Assembly (NCBI GenBank): GCA_017451505.1
Contig: JAFTOF010000008.1
Location: 1 to 64,000, forward strand
Length of the DNA stretch: 64,000 bases
Direction: 5' to 3'
From: Clostridia bacterium
GTDB lineage: Bacteria; Bacillota; Clostridia; UMGS1883
The notes under the pieces were generated by a model. That model ran no database searches and was not told the origin of the DNA. It saw only the letters and a list, made by a program, of their open reading frames with translations. Positions 36,129 to 46,224 of this stretch are shown here, one piece after another; the first letter of the stretch is position 1; every line of letters begins with the position of its first letter. The position numbers and the translations under genes are program-made.

Positions 36129-37121
36129 TCATTTCTTCACATAGCCGAAAGGCTTTGGCATAGTCCATCTATCAATAAGAGGTGTAAGAACATTCATAAG
36201 AAGTATTGCATAGGTTACACCTTCGGGATACCCACCCCAGAATCTTATTACGCAGGTAATCACGCCGCATCCTATTCCGAAAATTATCTGCCCGACAGAG
36301 GTAGTGGGGCTTGTTACATAATCTGTTGCCATGAAGATGGCACCTAAAAGCACGCCGCCGCTCATTACTGCAAGGATGGGGCTTTGTGCCGCTGCCGATG
36401 CATTGGAGCCAAAAGCCCAAGTCATCAGCATTACACTGCCTATGTAAGCAAGAGGTATCCTTGCACTTATTACTCTGCGAATGAGAAGATATGCAAAACC
36501 CAGCAAAAGTGCCAAAACACAGGTTTCACCTATACAGCCGGGGATTGCCGTTCCATTTTCATACATACCGATAAAATGCTCTTTAATTGTGGGGGTCTTC
36601 ATAATATATTCGTCTGAAAGCGGAGTCGCACCCGTCATAACGTCTGCCGTTTTTTGGAAGAAGTCAATTTTCTGATAAGCAAACGAGGTCATTACCGCAG
36701 GGAAAGAAGCCAATGCAAAGGCTCTTCCCACCAAAGCGGGATTCATGAAATTCTGACCGATACCGCCAAAAAGCTGCTTTGTAACTATAATTGCAATAAA
36801 CGCCGCAACCACAATCACATAAACAGGCACGCCTGACGGCATAGTAAGACCTAATAACATTCCCGTTACAACGGCACTGAAATCGTTTATTGTAAGCTTT
36901 TTATGTGCAAGAACCTGATATACAAGTTCAAAGCCCACACAGGCGGCAACAGATACTAAAAGCACTGCCAAAGCCCTTTGCCCGAATAAAATCACACCGG
37001 CAAATGCCGCAGGCATAAGTGCTATGATAACATCTAACATAATATCGTCAACACTGCACTTTGACCTGATATGTGGTGTTGATGACACTCTTAATTTAAA
37101 ATTATTTTCCACCTTGTTCAT
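36129..37121 (-). CDS. rnfD: Rnf complex subunit D (FMN-bound)
   Basis: A membrane subunit of 330 aa with about nine to ten helices. It begins LRVSSTPHIRS, and the flavinylation motif is VMTGATPLS near residue 190. It is thought to couple electron flow to ion movement. The start at 37121 (MNKVENN) with AGGAAAGG upstream lies 20 bases inside the end of rnfC; the longer frame is the shadow of rnfC. Confidence 0.95.
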   Translation of the reverse strand: MNKVENNFKLRVSSTPHIRSKCSVDDIMLDVIIALMPAAFAGVILFGQRALAVLLVSVAACVGFELVYQVLAHKKLTINDFSAVVTGMLLGLTMPSGVPVYVIVVAAFIAIIVTKQLFGGIGQNFMNPALVGRAFALASFPAVMTSFAYQKIDFFQKTADVMTGATPLSDEYIMKTPTIKEHFIGMYENGTAIPGCIGETCVLALLLGFAYLLIRRVISARIPLAYIGSVMLMTWAFGSNASAAAQSPILAVMSGGVLLGAIFMATDYVTSPTTSVGQIIFGIGCGVITCVIRFWGGYPEGVTYAILLMNVLTPLIDRWTMPKPFGYVKK

Positions 37122-38454
37122 TCCTTTCCTGCTGTGCTCTCTTTCGTTTCTCCGTAAGCACATTTTGTTTTGCAACACGTATTGCCTGAACCATGTTTCT
37201 CTTTGCGGGACAGCCAAAGCTGCAGCATCCGCATTCTATACAGGCATCTACGTTATATTTTTCACATGCGTCCATATCGCCGCGTTTTGCAAAATCATAG
37301 AGATAGAGGGGCATCAGTCCCATAGGACATTGCTCTACACATTTTCCGCACCTGATACAAGCACTTTCCTCCGGAATATGTGCCTCTTTTTCGGTAAATG
37401 CAAGGATAGCGGAAGTAGCCTTAATGATAGGCATATCCAGCCTGAACTGTGCCACACCCATCATTGGGCCGCCTATAATCATCTTTTTCGGCTCTGCTAC
37501 AAATCCGCCGTTCTGCTCAATTATGTAGTCTATCGGCGTGCCAATGCGAACTTTATAGTTTACTTCTTTTGAAAAAGGAGTTCCTACCACAGTCACAATT
37601 CTTCTCGTAAGAGGCATTCCATACATGAATTTTCTTCCGATTGCCGCACAAGTATCTGTGTTTATAACTATTGCTCCGGCATCTGCAGGAAGTCCGCCCA
37701 ACGGAACCTTTCTTTTTGTCACTGCATAAATAAGCTGTTTTTCACCGCCCTGAGGATACTTTGTTTTAAGAACATCCACCGTTATAGGTGTATTCTTACA
37801 TGCCTCCTTCATTTTTTCGACGGCGAGAGGCTTATTATCCTCAATGGCAATATGTCCATTCTCAATACCAAATCGGTAAAGCACCACCATAATACCCGTA
37901 ACAATTTCCTCGGGAGCTTCCATCATTACCCTATAGTCACTGGTAAGGTATGGCTCGCACTCAGAGCAGTTTACTATAATGGTGTCAATCTTTTTATCCG
38001 CAGGCGGCATAAGCTTTACATGTGTGGGGAATGCCGCACCGCCCATACCTACAATTCCTGCCTCACGCACCAGTTTAGGAATATCATCAGGATTAACAGT
38101 TTTATAATCTATCGGTTTTACGGACTCGTCAACCGTATCCTGAAAATCATTTTCTATTACAATAGACTCAACCATAGAGCCATTTGAAACGGGATACATT
38201 TTAAAATCCTTTACCGTTCCCGATACTGATGAATGAATAGGTGCACTTACAAATGCCTCACAATCTGCAATTTTCTGTCCCACTTTTACATAGTCCCCTT
38301 TTTGTACGCATGGTGTACATGGAGCACCGATGTGCTGTGCCAAGGGAAAAATTAACTCAGTTGGCGGTGTAAGTGTTTCAATTGTTTTGGCGGAGGTTTG
38401 ATTCTTATTATCTTTTGGATGTATTCCGCCTTTGAAGGAAAGCTTTTTCAGCAT
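37102..38454 (-). CDS. rnfC: Rnf complex subunit C
   Basis: A peripheral NADH-site subunit of 450 aa. The flavin- and NADH-binding part resembles NuoF (VGMGGAAFPTHVKL and VNCSECEPYLTSD). Two 4Fe-4S motifs, CIRCGKCVEQCP and CIECGCCSFGCP, are near residues 370-420. It is the first gene of the operon. The complex links ferredoxin oxidation to NAD reduction and Na+ or H+ export, suiting an anaerobic fermenter. Confidence 0.96.
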   Translation of the reverse strand: MLKKLSFKGGIHPKDNKNQTSAKTIETLTPPTELIFPLAQHIGAPCTPCVQKGDYVKVGQKIADCEAFVSAPIHSSVSGTVKDFKMYPVSNGSMVESIVIENDFQDTVDESVKPIDYKTVNPDDIPKLVREAGIVGMGGAAFPTHVKLMPPADKKIDTIIVNCSECEPYLTSDYRVMMEAPEEIVTGIMVVLYRFGIENGHIAIEDNKPLAVEKMKEACKNTPITVDVLKTKYPQGGEKQLIYAVTKRKVPLGGLPADAGAIVINTDTCAAIGRKFMYGMPLTRRIVTVVGTPFSKEVNYKVRIGTPIDYIIEQNGGFVAEPKKMIIGGPMMGVAQFRLDMPIIKATSAILAFTEKEAHIPEESACIRCGKCVEQCPMGLMPLYLYDFAKRGDMDACEKYNVDACIECGCCSFGCPAKRNMVQAIRVAKQNVLTEKRKRAQQERNEQGGK

Positions 38455-38566
38455 AATCCCCTCTCCCTTTCAACATAACGTAGTAGTTTTTAAACTCCCT
38501 CTCCAAGGAGAGTCATCTATAAAAAGCAATAAGGTACCCTGCCCTGCCTATGCAGAGCAACGCACC

Positions 38567-39277
38567 CTATTTTAAATACTTATTCGAATAATATGAAAGC
38601 TTGAGCTGCTTTTCATTTTTGTATGTTTCTTTAATCGTTCCTACAATATCGGTATCAATTTTAGCTACCTCAAGTTCTTTTTGCAGCTTGGCAACAATTT
38701 TATTAAATCTGCCGTCACATTCCGCTTCAAGCCCTCTCACTACAGGAGTAAAATGCGTTATTGTTTTTGCACGGGCAACGGGATCCTGCGGGTGTGCTTT
38801 TATACTTTCATAATAGCGAGCACCCTGTTTTATTGTAGCTTCTGCACGGGCGGTAAACTCACCCTGCAAAGAATATATCTGTGCCATATATTTGCTTATA
38901 ATTTCGTCCTTCTTCTTATTCTCTGCTAATTTCGATTTTTTATCGGGTTCAGGCGTTTTTCCTACCTGTGCGGATTTTGAAAGAGCTTCCCTTTCTTCAA
39001 ATATCTTTGCGTAAACTTCCGAAAGAGCTGCACTTCCGCTTTCTATCTTTTTCTTTTCTTCCTCGGTTAATTCTCTTACAGGTTCGTCAAGAAACTTATT
39101 TATATCATCTACCAACGCCGTCTGATTTTTCACCCTTCTGTCCTCTATCTGCTCATGAGATTCTTTAAGACCTATATAAACGCTTTTTACGTTATCCCAT
39201 TGCCAAATCGCAAGAGAACCGACGATAATGATTAGTGTCAGGTAAATTATTGCGATTGTTTTCAATGCTTTTTTCAC
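38567..39277 (-). CDS. Membrane-anchored coiled-coil protein, unknown
   Basis: A protein of 236 aa with one N-terminal membrane segment (KTIAIIYLTLIIIVGSLAIW) and a highly charged, mainly helical exterior. Long stretches rich in Glu and Lys suggest coiled coil. No enzyme motif is seen. It lies 27 bases downstream of csaB on the same strand and may be cotranscribed with it, which hints at an envelope role. I do not recognise the family. Confidence 0.75.
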   Translation of the reverse strand: MKKALKTIAIIYLTLIIIVGSLAIWQWDNVKSVYIGLKESHEQIEDRRVKNQTALVDDINKFLDEPVRELTEEEKKKIESGSAALSEVYAKIFEEREALSKSAQVGKTPEPDKKSKLAENKKKDEIISKYMAQIYSLQGEFTARAEATIKQGARYYESIKAHPQDPVARAKTITHFTPVVRGLEAECDGRFNKIVAKLQKELEVAKIDTDIVGTIKETYKNEKQLKLSYYSNKYLK

Positions 39278-39304
39278 TATTACGGTCCTCCTTTTCTCCG
39301 ACCT

Positions 39305-40396
39305 TTATTTTTGACTTAGCAGCTCTACTGCTAACTGTGCATTCTGCCTTGCCTTTTCGCGGAGGGGCTTTGATTTTTCACAAAGCTCCTGCCTTAGCAT
39401 ATCGCTATTCCGAAGGCATGAGAATACTATTTTTTTAAATTCCTCTTCATTAAACTTTTCAAGTTCTACATAGGTTTTCTGATTCATGTATTCCATAAAA
39501 CCTTTAATTTTGGGGTCATACGCAACCCCTGCCATGGGAACATTCATAACAGATGCAAATATAAGCATATGAAGACGCATACCGCAAACTATTTCACATT
39601 TTGCTATGAGTGCCAACATTTCCCCTACCTGCATTTGTGTATCTATAACCTTTGATTGCTCCTTCATTCGGCTGGCAATTCTCAAAGATATATCAAGATC
39701 GGCACTAATCTGCATGGGAATAAAAATCGGAAGATACCCTTCCCTTGAAATTTCATCAAGGATATGTGCCATTTTCTCCTCAAAATCCCTTGGCAGATTC
39801 TTAGATTCCCTTACTGAAACGGCGACTATTTTTGAATCCTTCGGCACGCTGTACTTTGCAAAAATTTCATCTGCAGAGTGTTCATCCTGCAAAGTCAGAT
39901 TAAATGCGGGGTCAGCTGTCACCAATACTTCAGGCGTTACTATTTTGCACCTTTTAATTTCCTCTAAGGACACCGTTTCCCGAAGCGTAATTAAATCTAC
40001 TTTATTAAGAACCCGACTTACCTTTGAAACATTTTTTTCCTTTAAAGGACCCATCCCGTTTGCATAGAGCATCACCTTGAGTCCCATTTTTTTTGCCAAT
40101 GCAATAATTCCCAGATAATAAAGAAGACTCTTGGTACTGGTTGCATCCTGAATTAAAGTTCCTCCCCCGCTTAAAAGAAGCTTTGCCGAGCGAAATTCTT
40201 TTATAATAGAAAACGGGTTGAACCTATTAACGGTTTTTATTCCGTACATTTTATTAGTAAGGGAGGCGTTTCCCGAAAGTGCTGTAATTGTAATATCGGG
40301 ATTAATTTTCTTTAAATCATCCACTATACTCCTGAGTAAAGCTTCGTCTCCGCTGTTTCCCAAACCGTAATATCCGGAAATAACAATATCAGACAT
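39305..40396 (-). CDS. csaB: Polysaccharide pyruvyl transferase CsaB
   Basis: A GT-B-like pyruvyl transferase of 363 aa. The start SDIVISGYYGLGNSGDEALL and the segment LLLSGGGTLIQDAT are characteristic, with CGMRLHMLIFA near residue 270. The enzyme adds ketal-linked pyruvate to secondary wall polymer, which SLH domains then bind. Two SLH proteins are encoded in the same window (174-2231 and 46278-47228), so the function fits the context well. Confidence 0.93.
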   Translation of the reverse strand: MSDIVISGYYGLGNSGDEALLRSIVDDLKKINPDITITALSGNASLTNKMYGIKTVNRFNPFSIIKEFRSAKLLLSGGGTLIQDATSTKSLLYYLGIIALAKKMGLKVMLYANGMGPLKEKNVSKVSRVLNKVDLITLRETVSLEEIKRCKIVTPEVLVTADPAFNLTLQDEHSADEIFAKYSVPKDSKIVAVSVRESKNLPRDFEEKMAHILDEISREGYLPIFIPMQISADLDISLRIASRMKEQSKVIDTQMQVGEMLALIAKCEIVCGMRLHMLIFASVMNVPMAGVAYDPKIKGFMEYMNQKTYVELEKFNEEEFKKIVFSCLRNSDMLRQELCEKSKPLREKARQNAQLAVELLSQK

Positions 40397-40415
40397 ACGT
40401 CCACCTGCCTATAAT

Positions 40416-41642
40416 TTATGCAAGTTCAATTTTAAGGAAAGATTTCTTACCCTTTTTAGCAACAATTTTTCCTTCTTTGAAGCTATCTTTTGTTATAACA
40501 AGGTCAATTCCCGTAACCTTTTCGCCCTCGATACTAAGACCGCCCTGCTGGATAAGCCTGCGACCCTCGCCTTTAGAGGGAATAAAGCCTACAAGGCTGA
40601 GAAGGTCCAAAACTGCGATTCCGTCACCTATCTGCTCAGGTGTTACCTGTGCCGAAGGCATATTTGCCATGTCACCCTGACCGGAGAATATTGCTTTTGC
40701 CGTTTCCCTTGCCTTCTGTGCCTCTTCTTCTCCGTGAACAAGCTTGGTCACCTCGTATGCAAGGATATCCTTTACTCGGTTAAGCTGACTACCCTCAAGC
40801 TTTTCATATTCACGGATTTCGTCCATGGGGATAAATGTAAGAAGCTTAAGACATTTGCATACGTCGTTGTCATCCACATTTCTCCAATACTGATAAAATT
40901 CGTAAGGAGATGTCTTCTCGGGAGCAAGCCAAACGGCACCGTTTGCAGTCTTACCCATTTTTTTACCCTCGCTGTTTGTAAGAAGGGTAAAGGTCATTCC
41001 GTAAACCTGCTTCTGGTCTTTTCTTCTGCAAAGGTCAAGACCGCCGAGGATATTGCTCCACTGGTCGTCTCCGCCAAGCTCAATCTTACAATCATATTTA
41101 CGGCTGAGCATCAAAAAGTCATAACTCTGCATAAGCATATAATTAAATTCAAGGAAAGAAAGGCCCTTTTCAAGTCTTTGCTTAAAGCACTCTGCGGAAA
41201 GCATCTGATTTACAGAGAAGCAAGAACCGATATCACGGATAAATTCAACATAATTAAGGTCCAAAAGCCAGTCGGCATTATTAACCATAATAGCCTTACC
41301 GTCAGAAAAATCAATAACCTTGGAAAGCTGTTCCTTAAAACGTTCACAGTTATAATCAATAGTTTCCTTTGTCATCATCTGACGCATATCTGTTCTTCCC
41401 GACGGGTCACCTATATGGCCTGTACCGCCGCCTACGAGTGCGATGGGGCGATGTCCGTGCATCTGCATATGACGCATAACTACCATTTGAAGAAAGTGAC
41501 CTACATGAAGACTGTCTGCCGTGGGGTCAAATCCAATATAAAAAGTAACCTTCTCTTTTCCGAGAAGTTCTCTTATTTCCTCTTCGTGGGTGGTCTGTGC
41601 AAGAAGACCCCTCTCTTTCAAAACGTCAAAAACGTTTTCCAT
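40416..41642 (-). CDS. tyrS: Tyrosyl-tRNA synthetase
   Basis: A class I synthetase of 408 aa. The HIGH motif appears as SLHVGHFLQ and KMSKS as KMGKT, followed by an S4-like RNA-binding C-terminus ([14 protein letters not shown]). AAAGGAATG precedes the ATG at 41642. The upstream region has a promoter but no T-box. Confidence 0.97.
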   Translation of the reverse strand: MENVFDVLKERGLLAQTTHEEEIRELLGKEKVTFYIGFDPTADSLHVGHFLQMVVMRHMQMHGHRPIALVGGGTGHIGDPSGRTDMRQMMTKETIDYNCERFKEQLSKVIDFSDGKAIMVNNADWLLDLNYVEFIRDIGSCFSVNQMLSAECFKQRLEKGLSFLEFNYMLMQSYDFLMLSRKYDCKIELGGDDQWSNILGGLDLCRRKDQKQVYGMTFTLLTNSEGKKMGKTANGAVWLAPEKTSPYEFYQYWRNVDDNDVCKCLKLLTFIPMDEIREYEKLEGSQLNRVKDILAYEVTKLVHGEEEAQKARETAKAIFSGQGDMANMPSAQVTPEQIGDGIAVLDLLSLVGFIPSKGEGRRLIQQGGLSIEGEKVTGIDLVITKDSFKEGKIVAKKGKKSFLKIELA

Positions 41643-41691
41643 TGTATAATCATTCCTTTCCGAAATTAAAAGCAATTTATATCTAAGGTAC

Positions 41692-41721
41692 ATTATAACA
41701 TTTTTCTGCATACCTTTTCAA
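41692..41721 (-). promoter_or_regulatory. Promoter of tyrS
   Basis: On the minus strand TTGAAA, 18 bases, TATAAT. Confidence 0.7.
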
Positions 41722-41778
41722 GAGGTAAATAGTATTTTTATCAAAGACGTGCATCTTTTTTCTAAAAAACAACTCCAT

Positions 41779-42055
41779 TAGCCATTGAAGCATTATCCGA
41801 ACCACGTTTTTTGCTTCCTCTTTTTTGCCGCTACGTCGTTAAAAGCCTTGCCCATACGACAGTATGGACTTCGTTTTTGCCTTGTATCGGCAAAAAAATA
41901 GTTTGCAAAAAATTCTTTGAACCTCAAACGAACGAAATTTTGTGCAGATTTTGGTGCGGAGGACGCAGACAGGCTGTCGCCTTTCAAGACTGACAAGCCA
42001 AAAGATGCCTAAATTTCGACGTTTGAGGCGGGTTCGGATAATCCTTCAATGGCTA
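41779..42055. mobile_element. MITE-like element with 25-bp terminal inverted repeats
   Basis: The left end TAGCCATTGAAGCATTATCC (41779 onward) and the right end GGATAATCCTTCAATGGCTA (to 42055) are inverse copies, extending to 25 bases with 24 matches. The 277-bp body codes for nothing. It contains a nested inverted pair near 41930 and 42010 (CCTCAAACGAACGAAATTT versus AAATTTCGACGTTTGAGG). The right end supplies the last residues and the stop of the PflA-like gene. No obvious target duplication was seen. Confidence 0.75.
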
Positions 42056-42939
42056 CCATCAAAAACGGGGATAAAACTTTCCGAAGCCGCCTCTCCTTCC
42101 TGAATATATGCATCCTCGATACCTAAGTTTATGCAATAATCTATTATATCATTATATTCTTCTTCACTTAGCTTTCTATCAAGATTCTCAAACTTAGATT
42201 TACCCATCGGAGTATATTGGCTCATTATACTCAGCACTATGCTATCTTTATATTTTTTAAACACTTGCTTTATAACCTTTTTCGAGTCTTTTGTATGTCC
42301 GGGCAGGCATAAATGCCTGACGATTACTCCGCTTTGCATAATGCCGTTTTCATCAAAAATCACTTTAGGTTTGTGTTTTACCATTTTTTCCAATGCTTTC
42401 CACGTAATAAGCGGATAATCCTCGGCAAAGGAATACATTTTTGAAAGCTCAGAATCCATATATTTAAAATCCACTAAATATATATCTATTACATCTTTTA
42501 AAAGTTCAAGCGTGTCAAGCGATACATATCCGCTGCTGTTAAGGATAACAGGAATTGTAAGCCCTTCCTTTTTTGCCTCCGTCACTGCAACTTTTACCGA
42601 GGGTGCATAGTGCTCCGCCGTAACAAGATTAATATTATGAGCACCCTCCGATTGTAATTTCAAAAAAACCTTATAAAGCTGTTTTTCATCAATTACTACT
42701 CCTTCGTTTCCGCGGCTCAAGTTATAATTTTGACAATAGCAACACCTTAAAGTGCATCCTGAAAAGAACACCGTTCCCGAACCATTTGTTCCCGATATAC
42801 ACGGTTCTTCCCAAAAATGCAAGGCTGCTCTGCCAACCTTAGGCATCGCGTAAGCTTTGCAAAATCCTGTTTTCTCATATCTGTTTACTCCGCATTTTCT
42901 GGGACATAACTTACATTGCTGATATAATGCGTTCAGCAT
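42046..42939 (-). CDS. PflA-like radical SAM protein
   Basis: A protein of 297 aa. The SAM cluster motif is CTLRCCYCQN (CxxxCxxC) near residue 62, preceded by an extra Cys set CKLCPRKCGVNR and CKA. This matches the uncharacterised PflA-related family (COG1313), not true pyruvate formate-lyase activase. AGGTGATTTT precedes the ATG. The final residues (GSH) and stop lie in the terminal repeat of the MITE-like element, so the original C-terminus may have been replaced. The substrate is unknown. Confidence 0.88.
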   Translation of the reverse strand: MLNALYQQCKLCPRKCGVNRYEKTGFCKAYAMPKVGRAALHFWEEPCISGTNGSGTVFFSGCTLRCCYCQNYNLSRGNEGVVIDEKQLYKVFLKLQSEGAHNINLVTAEHYAPSVKVAVTEAKKEGLTIPVILNSSGYVSLDTLELLKDVIDIYLVDFKYMDSELSKMYSFAEDYPLITWKALEKMVKHKPKVIFDENGIMQSGVIVRHLCLPGHTKDSKKVIKQVFKKYKDSIVLSIMSQYTPMGKSKFENLDRKLSEEEYNDIIDYCINLGIEDAYIQEGEAASESFIPVFDGSH

Positions 42940-42963
42940 AAAATCACCTGCATTTTCACTAAA

Positions 42964-43056
42964 AAAAATCGTGCCGCTTCACCCATGTCGCGTTTCTGCT
43001 CGGTGTTGACATAGTTGCACGCGTCTTAATTTTACGCAATTTCCTATACGGTAAAA
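42964..43056. repeat. Dispersed ~95-bp element, copy
   Basis: It reads TCGTGCCGCTTCACCCATGT at one end and TTTTACGCAATTTCCTATAC with an A-run at the other, matching the copies at 24191-24387. On the minus strand it follows the terminator of the capsule-phosphatase gene at once and ends just upstream of the PflA-like gene. Confidence 0.75.
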
Positions 43057-43092
43057 AAGGGGGTGTAAAAAATCATTTTTACACCCTTTCCA
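43054..43092 (-). terminator. Terminator of the cps phosphatase gene
   Basis: GGGTGTAAAAA pairs with TTTTTACACCC; on the minus strand it ends in CCCTTTTTT. Confidence 0.8.
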
Positions 43093-43130
43093 AGACAATA
43101 TATAATCCACTATCTGTATATTATAAAGCA

Positions 43131-43844
43131 TTAATAAATTCTTTTTGCATCCTTTAAAATAGTATTAGGCTTTGACATGAGCTGCTTAAATTCAGAATTG
43201 CTGAGTTTCTTTTTAAGTATATTTACTGATTCCTCGTAGTTAGGTGCCCTATCACTTAAATTATGGCAATCCGTTCCTATTGCAAAAACCGCTCCGGACT
43301 TAATAAATCTTATAGCCCTTCGTCTTGTTTTAAAATCATTTATATACTTGCAATTCATCTGCAAAAGTGCTCCCATTTCCAACATTTCGTATAGTTTTTC
43401 CCGATTGCCTTTATATTTTATATATCTCTCAAAATGAGCTATAACAGGAGTTAAGCCTTTTCCTATAATCTTTTCCACTCCCCTGACCATATTTTCTGAC
43501 CACGGAGCAAAGGGCATTTCTACCAAAATATATTCCGTACCCCTTATAGCAAAATCCTTAAGGCTTTCAACTCTCCACAATTCCTCAAAATAAAGCACTT
43601 CGCACCCGAGATACAATTCTATATCCACGGGGTCTTTTTTAAGTTCATTTAAAAGCTCCTGTACCGAGGTTTCCCTTCTTTCGGCAAAAACCTCTGCAGA
43701 AGACGCGTATGCATAGAAATGAGGAGTAAGTAAAACCTTTTTCACTCCCTGATTATTAAGTTGTTTTAAAAGAGCTAAAGACATTTGGGCATCGGTGCTT
43801 CCATCATCAACTTCCGGTAAAATATGAGTATGAAAATCAATCAT
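43131..43844 (-). CDS. CpsB/YwqE-type tyrosine-protein phosphatase
   Basis: A manganese-dependent PHP-fold phosphatase of 237 aa that dephosphorylates the partner tyrosine kinase. Metal-binding motifs are DFHTHILPEVDDG at the start, LLTPHFY, VIAHFERY and GTDCHN. It lies 8 bases after the kinase gene, giving the standard order of modulator, kinase and phosphatase. It controls exopolysaccharide or wall-polymer export. Confidence 0.93.
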   Translation of the reverse strand: MIDFHTHILPEVDDGSTDAQMSLALLKQLNNQGVKKVLLTPHFYAYASSAEVFAERRETSVQELLNELKKDPVDIELYLGCEVLYFEELWRVESLKDFAIRGTEYILVEMPFAPWSENMVRGVEKIIGKGLTPVIAHFERYIKYKGNREKLYEMLEMGALLQMNCKYINDFKTRRRAIRFIKSGAVFAIGTDCHNLSDRAPNYEESVNILKKKLSNSEFKQLMSKPNTILKDAKRIY

Positions 43845-43852
43845 ATAACACC

Positions 43853-44776
43853 CTACTTTTTATTTTTATTTGAGGTTGCCGTGCTCTGAGTGTTTTTGTT
43901 GGAATATCCGTAACCATAGCCGTAGCCATAGCCGCCGTAGCCATAGCCGCCATAGCCGCCATATCCGCCGTATCCGTAGTTTCCGTAACCGCTTCTGTAA
44001 TACTTCATTTTCTTTCCGTATCTGTAATATCCATGTTTGCCGTAACGATAACCAACCTTAATATCACTAAGTCTGCCGTTTAACACAAATCCAATAACAT
44101 TTGCATCAACAAAAGAAAGCTTCTTTATTGCCTCTGCAACAGATTCTTTATCCGTTCTACCCTGTCTCACAACAAGAAGGATGCCGTCAGCCATACTTGA
44201 CATAACCGCCGCATCGGTTACGATATTAATCGGGGAAGTGTCAAGGAATATATATTCATATATTTCAGACAGTTTATCAAGAGTATCGCTCATATTACTG
44301 CTTCCCAAAAGTTCAGCAGGATTCGGAGGCATATCTCCTGATGGGATAACGTCCAGGTTTGCATAATCAGAATGTACGATTACTGAATCAACAGTGTTAA
44401 GATTAGCCAAAACATTAGAAAGACCCGGAGTAGAAGAAATATTAAGCAGGTTTGCCACGTTTGGCTTTCTGAGGTCACAGTCTATAATCAGCACTTTTGC
44501 CCCTGTCTGTGCAAATGAAATTGCAAGATTAAGGCAATTCGTACTCTTTCCCTCACCAGCAAGTGCACTTGTAACAATTATTCTCTTTGCTCCCTCATTG
44601 GGGATTGTAAACACAACATTTGTTCTAAGGGCTTTGTATGCCTCTTTAACATGAAACGAGCTTTTATCATTAAGTACTTTCGCCCTTTTTACAACCAAGG
44701 GAGTTCCTGCACTCAGGCTACCTCTTTTTGTAAGCTTTAGAGAAAATTTTCTTAATCCGGATATGAAATTTGCCAT
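43853..44776 (-). CDS. CpsD/YwqD-type tyrosine autokinase with Gly/Tyr-rich tail
   Basis: A BY-kinase of 307 aa. Walker A is SALAGEGKSTN near residue 68, Walker A' is LIIDCDLRKPN and Walker B is YIFLDTSP. After residue 245 the tail is almost only Gly and Tyr, with about 18 tyrosines in 50 residues. It is the autophosphorylation cluster, much longer than the usual four to six tyrosines. It needs the membrane activator encoded upstream (44868-45617). Confidence 0.93.
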   Translation of the reverse strand: MANFISGLRKFSLKLTKRGSLSAGTPLVVKRAKVLNDKSSFHVKEAYKALRTNVVFTIPNEGAKRIIVTSALAGEGKSTNCLNLAISFAQTGAKVLIIDCDLRKPNVANLLNISSTPGLSNVLANLNTVDSVIVHSDYANLDVIPSGDMPPNPAELLGSSNMSDTLDKLSEIYEYIFLDTSPINIVTDAAVMSSMADGILLVVRQGRTDKESVAEAIKKLSFVDANVIGFVLNGRLSDIKVGYRYGKHGYYRYGKKMKYYRSGYGNYGYGGYGGYGGYGYGGYGYGYGYGYSNKNTQSTATSNKNKK

Positions 44777-44867
44777 ATTTTATCACATTCCTTTCACGTG
44801 CCGCAAAGCCTTAATTTCTACTTTCCGCACGCCCAATCATTCAATTACAACTACTCTCATAAGAGTA

Positions 44868-45617
44868 TTACGTTTCACTTTCCGAATAAGATTCATCATA
44901 AGAAATGAAGATTTCCGGAATTGTACCAAGCACGGGATATTCAAATCTGTTCACCAAGTCGTCAACAGATTTAACACGCACGTCGAAGAGTTCCTTAAGA
45001 AGGATAAATGATATACTGAGAACAAAACCCAATAATGCTCCGATAATCGTATTCACTCTTATATTCGGAGAAACAGGAGTACCTGAAATTTTTGCTCTGT
45101 CTATAATCTGAACCTTGCTCAGCTCGATAAATTTCTGAATTTTCTTCGGAGCAACTTTTGAAATTGTATCGGCAATTTCTCTGGCGATACCAGGGTCTGT
45201 TGCCTGAATGGAAACCTTAATAATTTCTGTGTCCGTAACTGCTTCTGCAGTCATCATGTTTCTTATCTTACCGGCACTGAATTTCTTTTTCGTTTTGTCT
45301 TCTACCTGGTCAGCAACTTCTCTTAATACATTTTCACTCTTAATCATTTCTATGTAAGTGGGAACGAGCATCTGAGAAGCACTAATATCACTTGAAAGGA
45401 TTTTGGTTTCTATAACATCGCTTTCAGTAACGCTCCTCCTGTTATTAACATACATAGTTATGCTTGACTCATACTTGGGCGTCAAAAAATACTTACTGAG
45501 TGCAAATGAAATCAACCCGAATATCAATGTAATAACTACAATTGATACAATTCGGTCAAGCACAATTTCTATCATTTGTTTTATGTCAATTTTTTCAATA
45601 TCATTTGAATTATTCAT
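44868..45617 (-). CDS. CpsC/YwqC-type chain-length regulator (Wzz family)
   Basis: A membrane adaptor of 249 aa with two helices: IVSIVVITLIFGLISFALSK near the N-terminus and IIGALLGFVLSISFILLKEL near the C-terminus, with an exterior loop between. It activates the tyrosine kinase and sets polymer length. GGAGGG precedes the ATG at 45617. A 90-base gap separates it from the kinase gene. Confidence 0.92.
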   Translation of the reverse strand: MNNSNDIEKIDIKQMIEIVLDRIVSIVVITLIFGLISFALSKYFLTPKYESSITMYVNNRRSVTESDVIETKILSSDISASQMLVPTYIEMIKSENVLREVADQVEDKTKKKFSAGKIRNMMTAEAVTDTEIIKVSIQATDPGIAREIADTISKVAPKKIQKFIELSKVQIIDRAKISGTPVSPNIRVNTIIGALLGFVLSISFILLKELFDVRVKSVDDLVNRFEYPVLGTIPEIFISYDESYSESET

Positions 45618-45734
45618 AGAGAGCCCTCCAAATTGTTCTATCACTATTATGCAGAAACAACATTTTCCATACTTCTGCATATACATATTTATTTTAATAC
45701 ATAATCAGTGTTTTTGTCAATAGGAATAATGGTT

Positions 45735-46205
45735 TTAAATCATTTTTAGATATTCAAAATCAATATTTGTCGCGTCATGGGTATATGCTTCCACCGCAAG
45801 AGCATCACATATTTCATTATACTTGTTTCCTGCATGTCCTTTAACCCATATAAAACTTATATGGTGAACTTTTATAAGCTCAAGCAAAGCCTCCCATAAA
45901 TCTCTGTTTAGCACAGCTTTTTTATCGGATTTTTTCCAACCGTTTTTAACCCATGAATCAATCCAATGCTGATTAATTGCATCCGTAAGATACTTAGAAT
46001 CACTGTAAAGGGTTACCTCGCATTCTTCCTTAAGAAGCCTTAGCGACTCAATAGCTGCCATAAGCTCCATTCTGTTATTTGTAGTTTTTCTGTACCCACG
46101 GCTTATCCGCTTTTCGTTGCCGTTATATATAAGAACCGCACCAAATCCTCCCTTGCCGGGGTTTCCGGTGCATGCTCCGTCGGTGTAGATTTCAACTTTT
46201 TTCAA
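45735..46205 (-). CDS. rnhA: Ribonuclease HI
   Basis: Cuts RNA in RNA:DNA hybrids. A protein of 156 aa with the four carboxylates in [31 protein letters not shown] and the final NEICDALA. The start is taken as the TTG at 46205, which has GGGAG 7 bases before it. The TTG at 46220 would place that site inside the frame. Confidence 0.94.
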   Translation of the reverse strand: MKKVEIYTDGACTGNPGKGGFGAVLIYNGNEKRISRGYRKTTNNRMELMAAIESLRLLKEECEVTLYSDSKYLTDAINQHWIDSWVKNGWKKSDKKAVLNRDLWEALLELIKVHHISFIWVKGHAGNKYNEICDALAVEAYTHDATNIDFEYLKMI

Positions 46206-46224
46206 AATAACAACTCCCAAAAGG

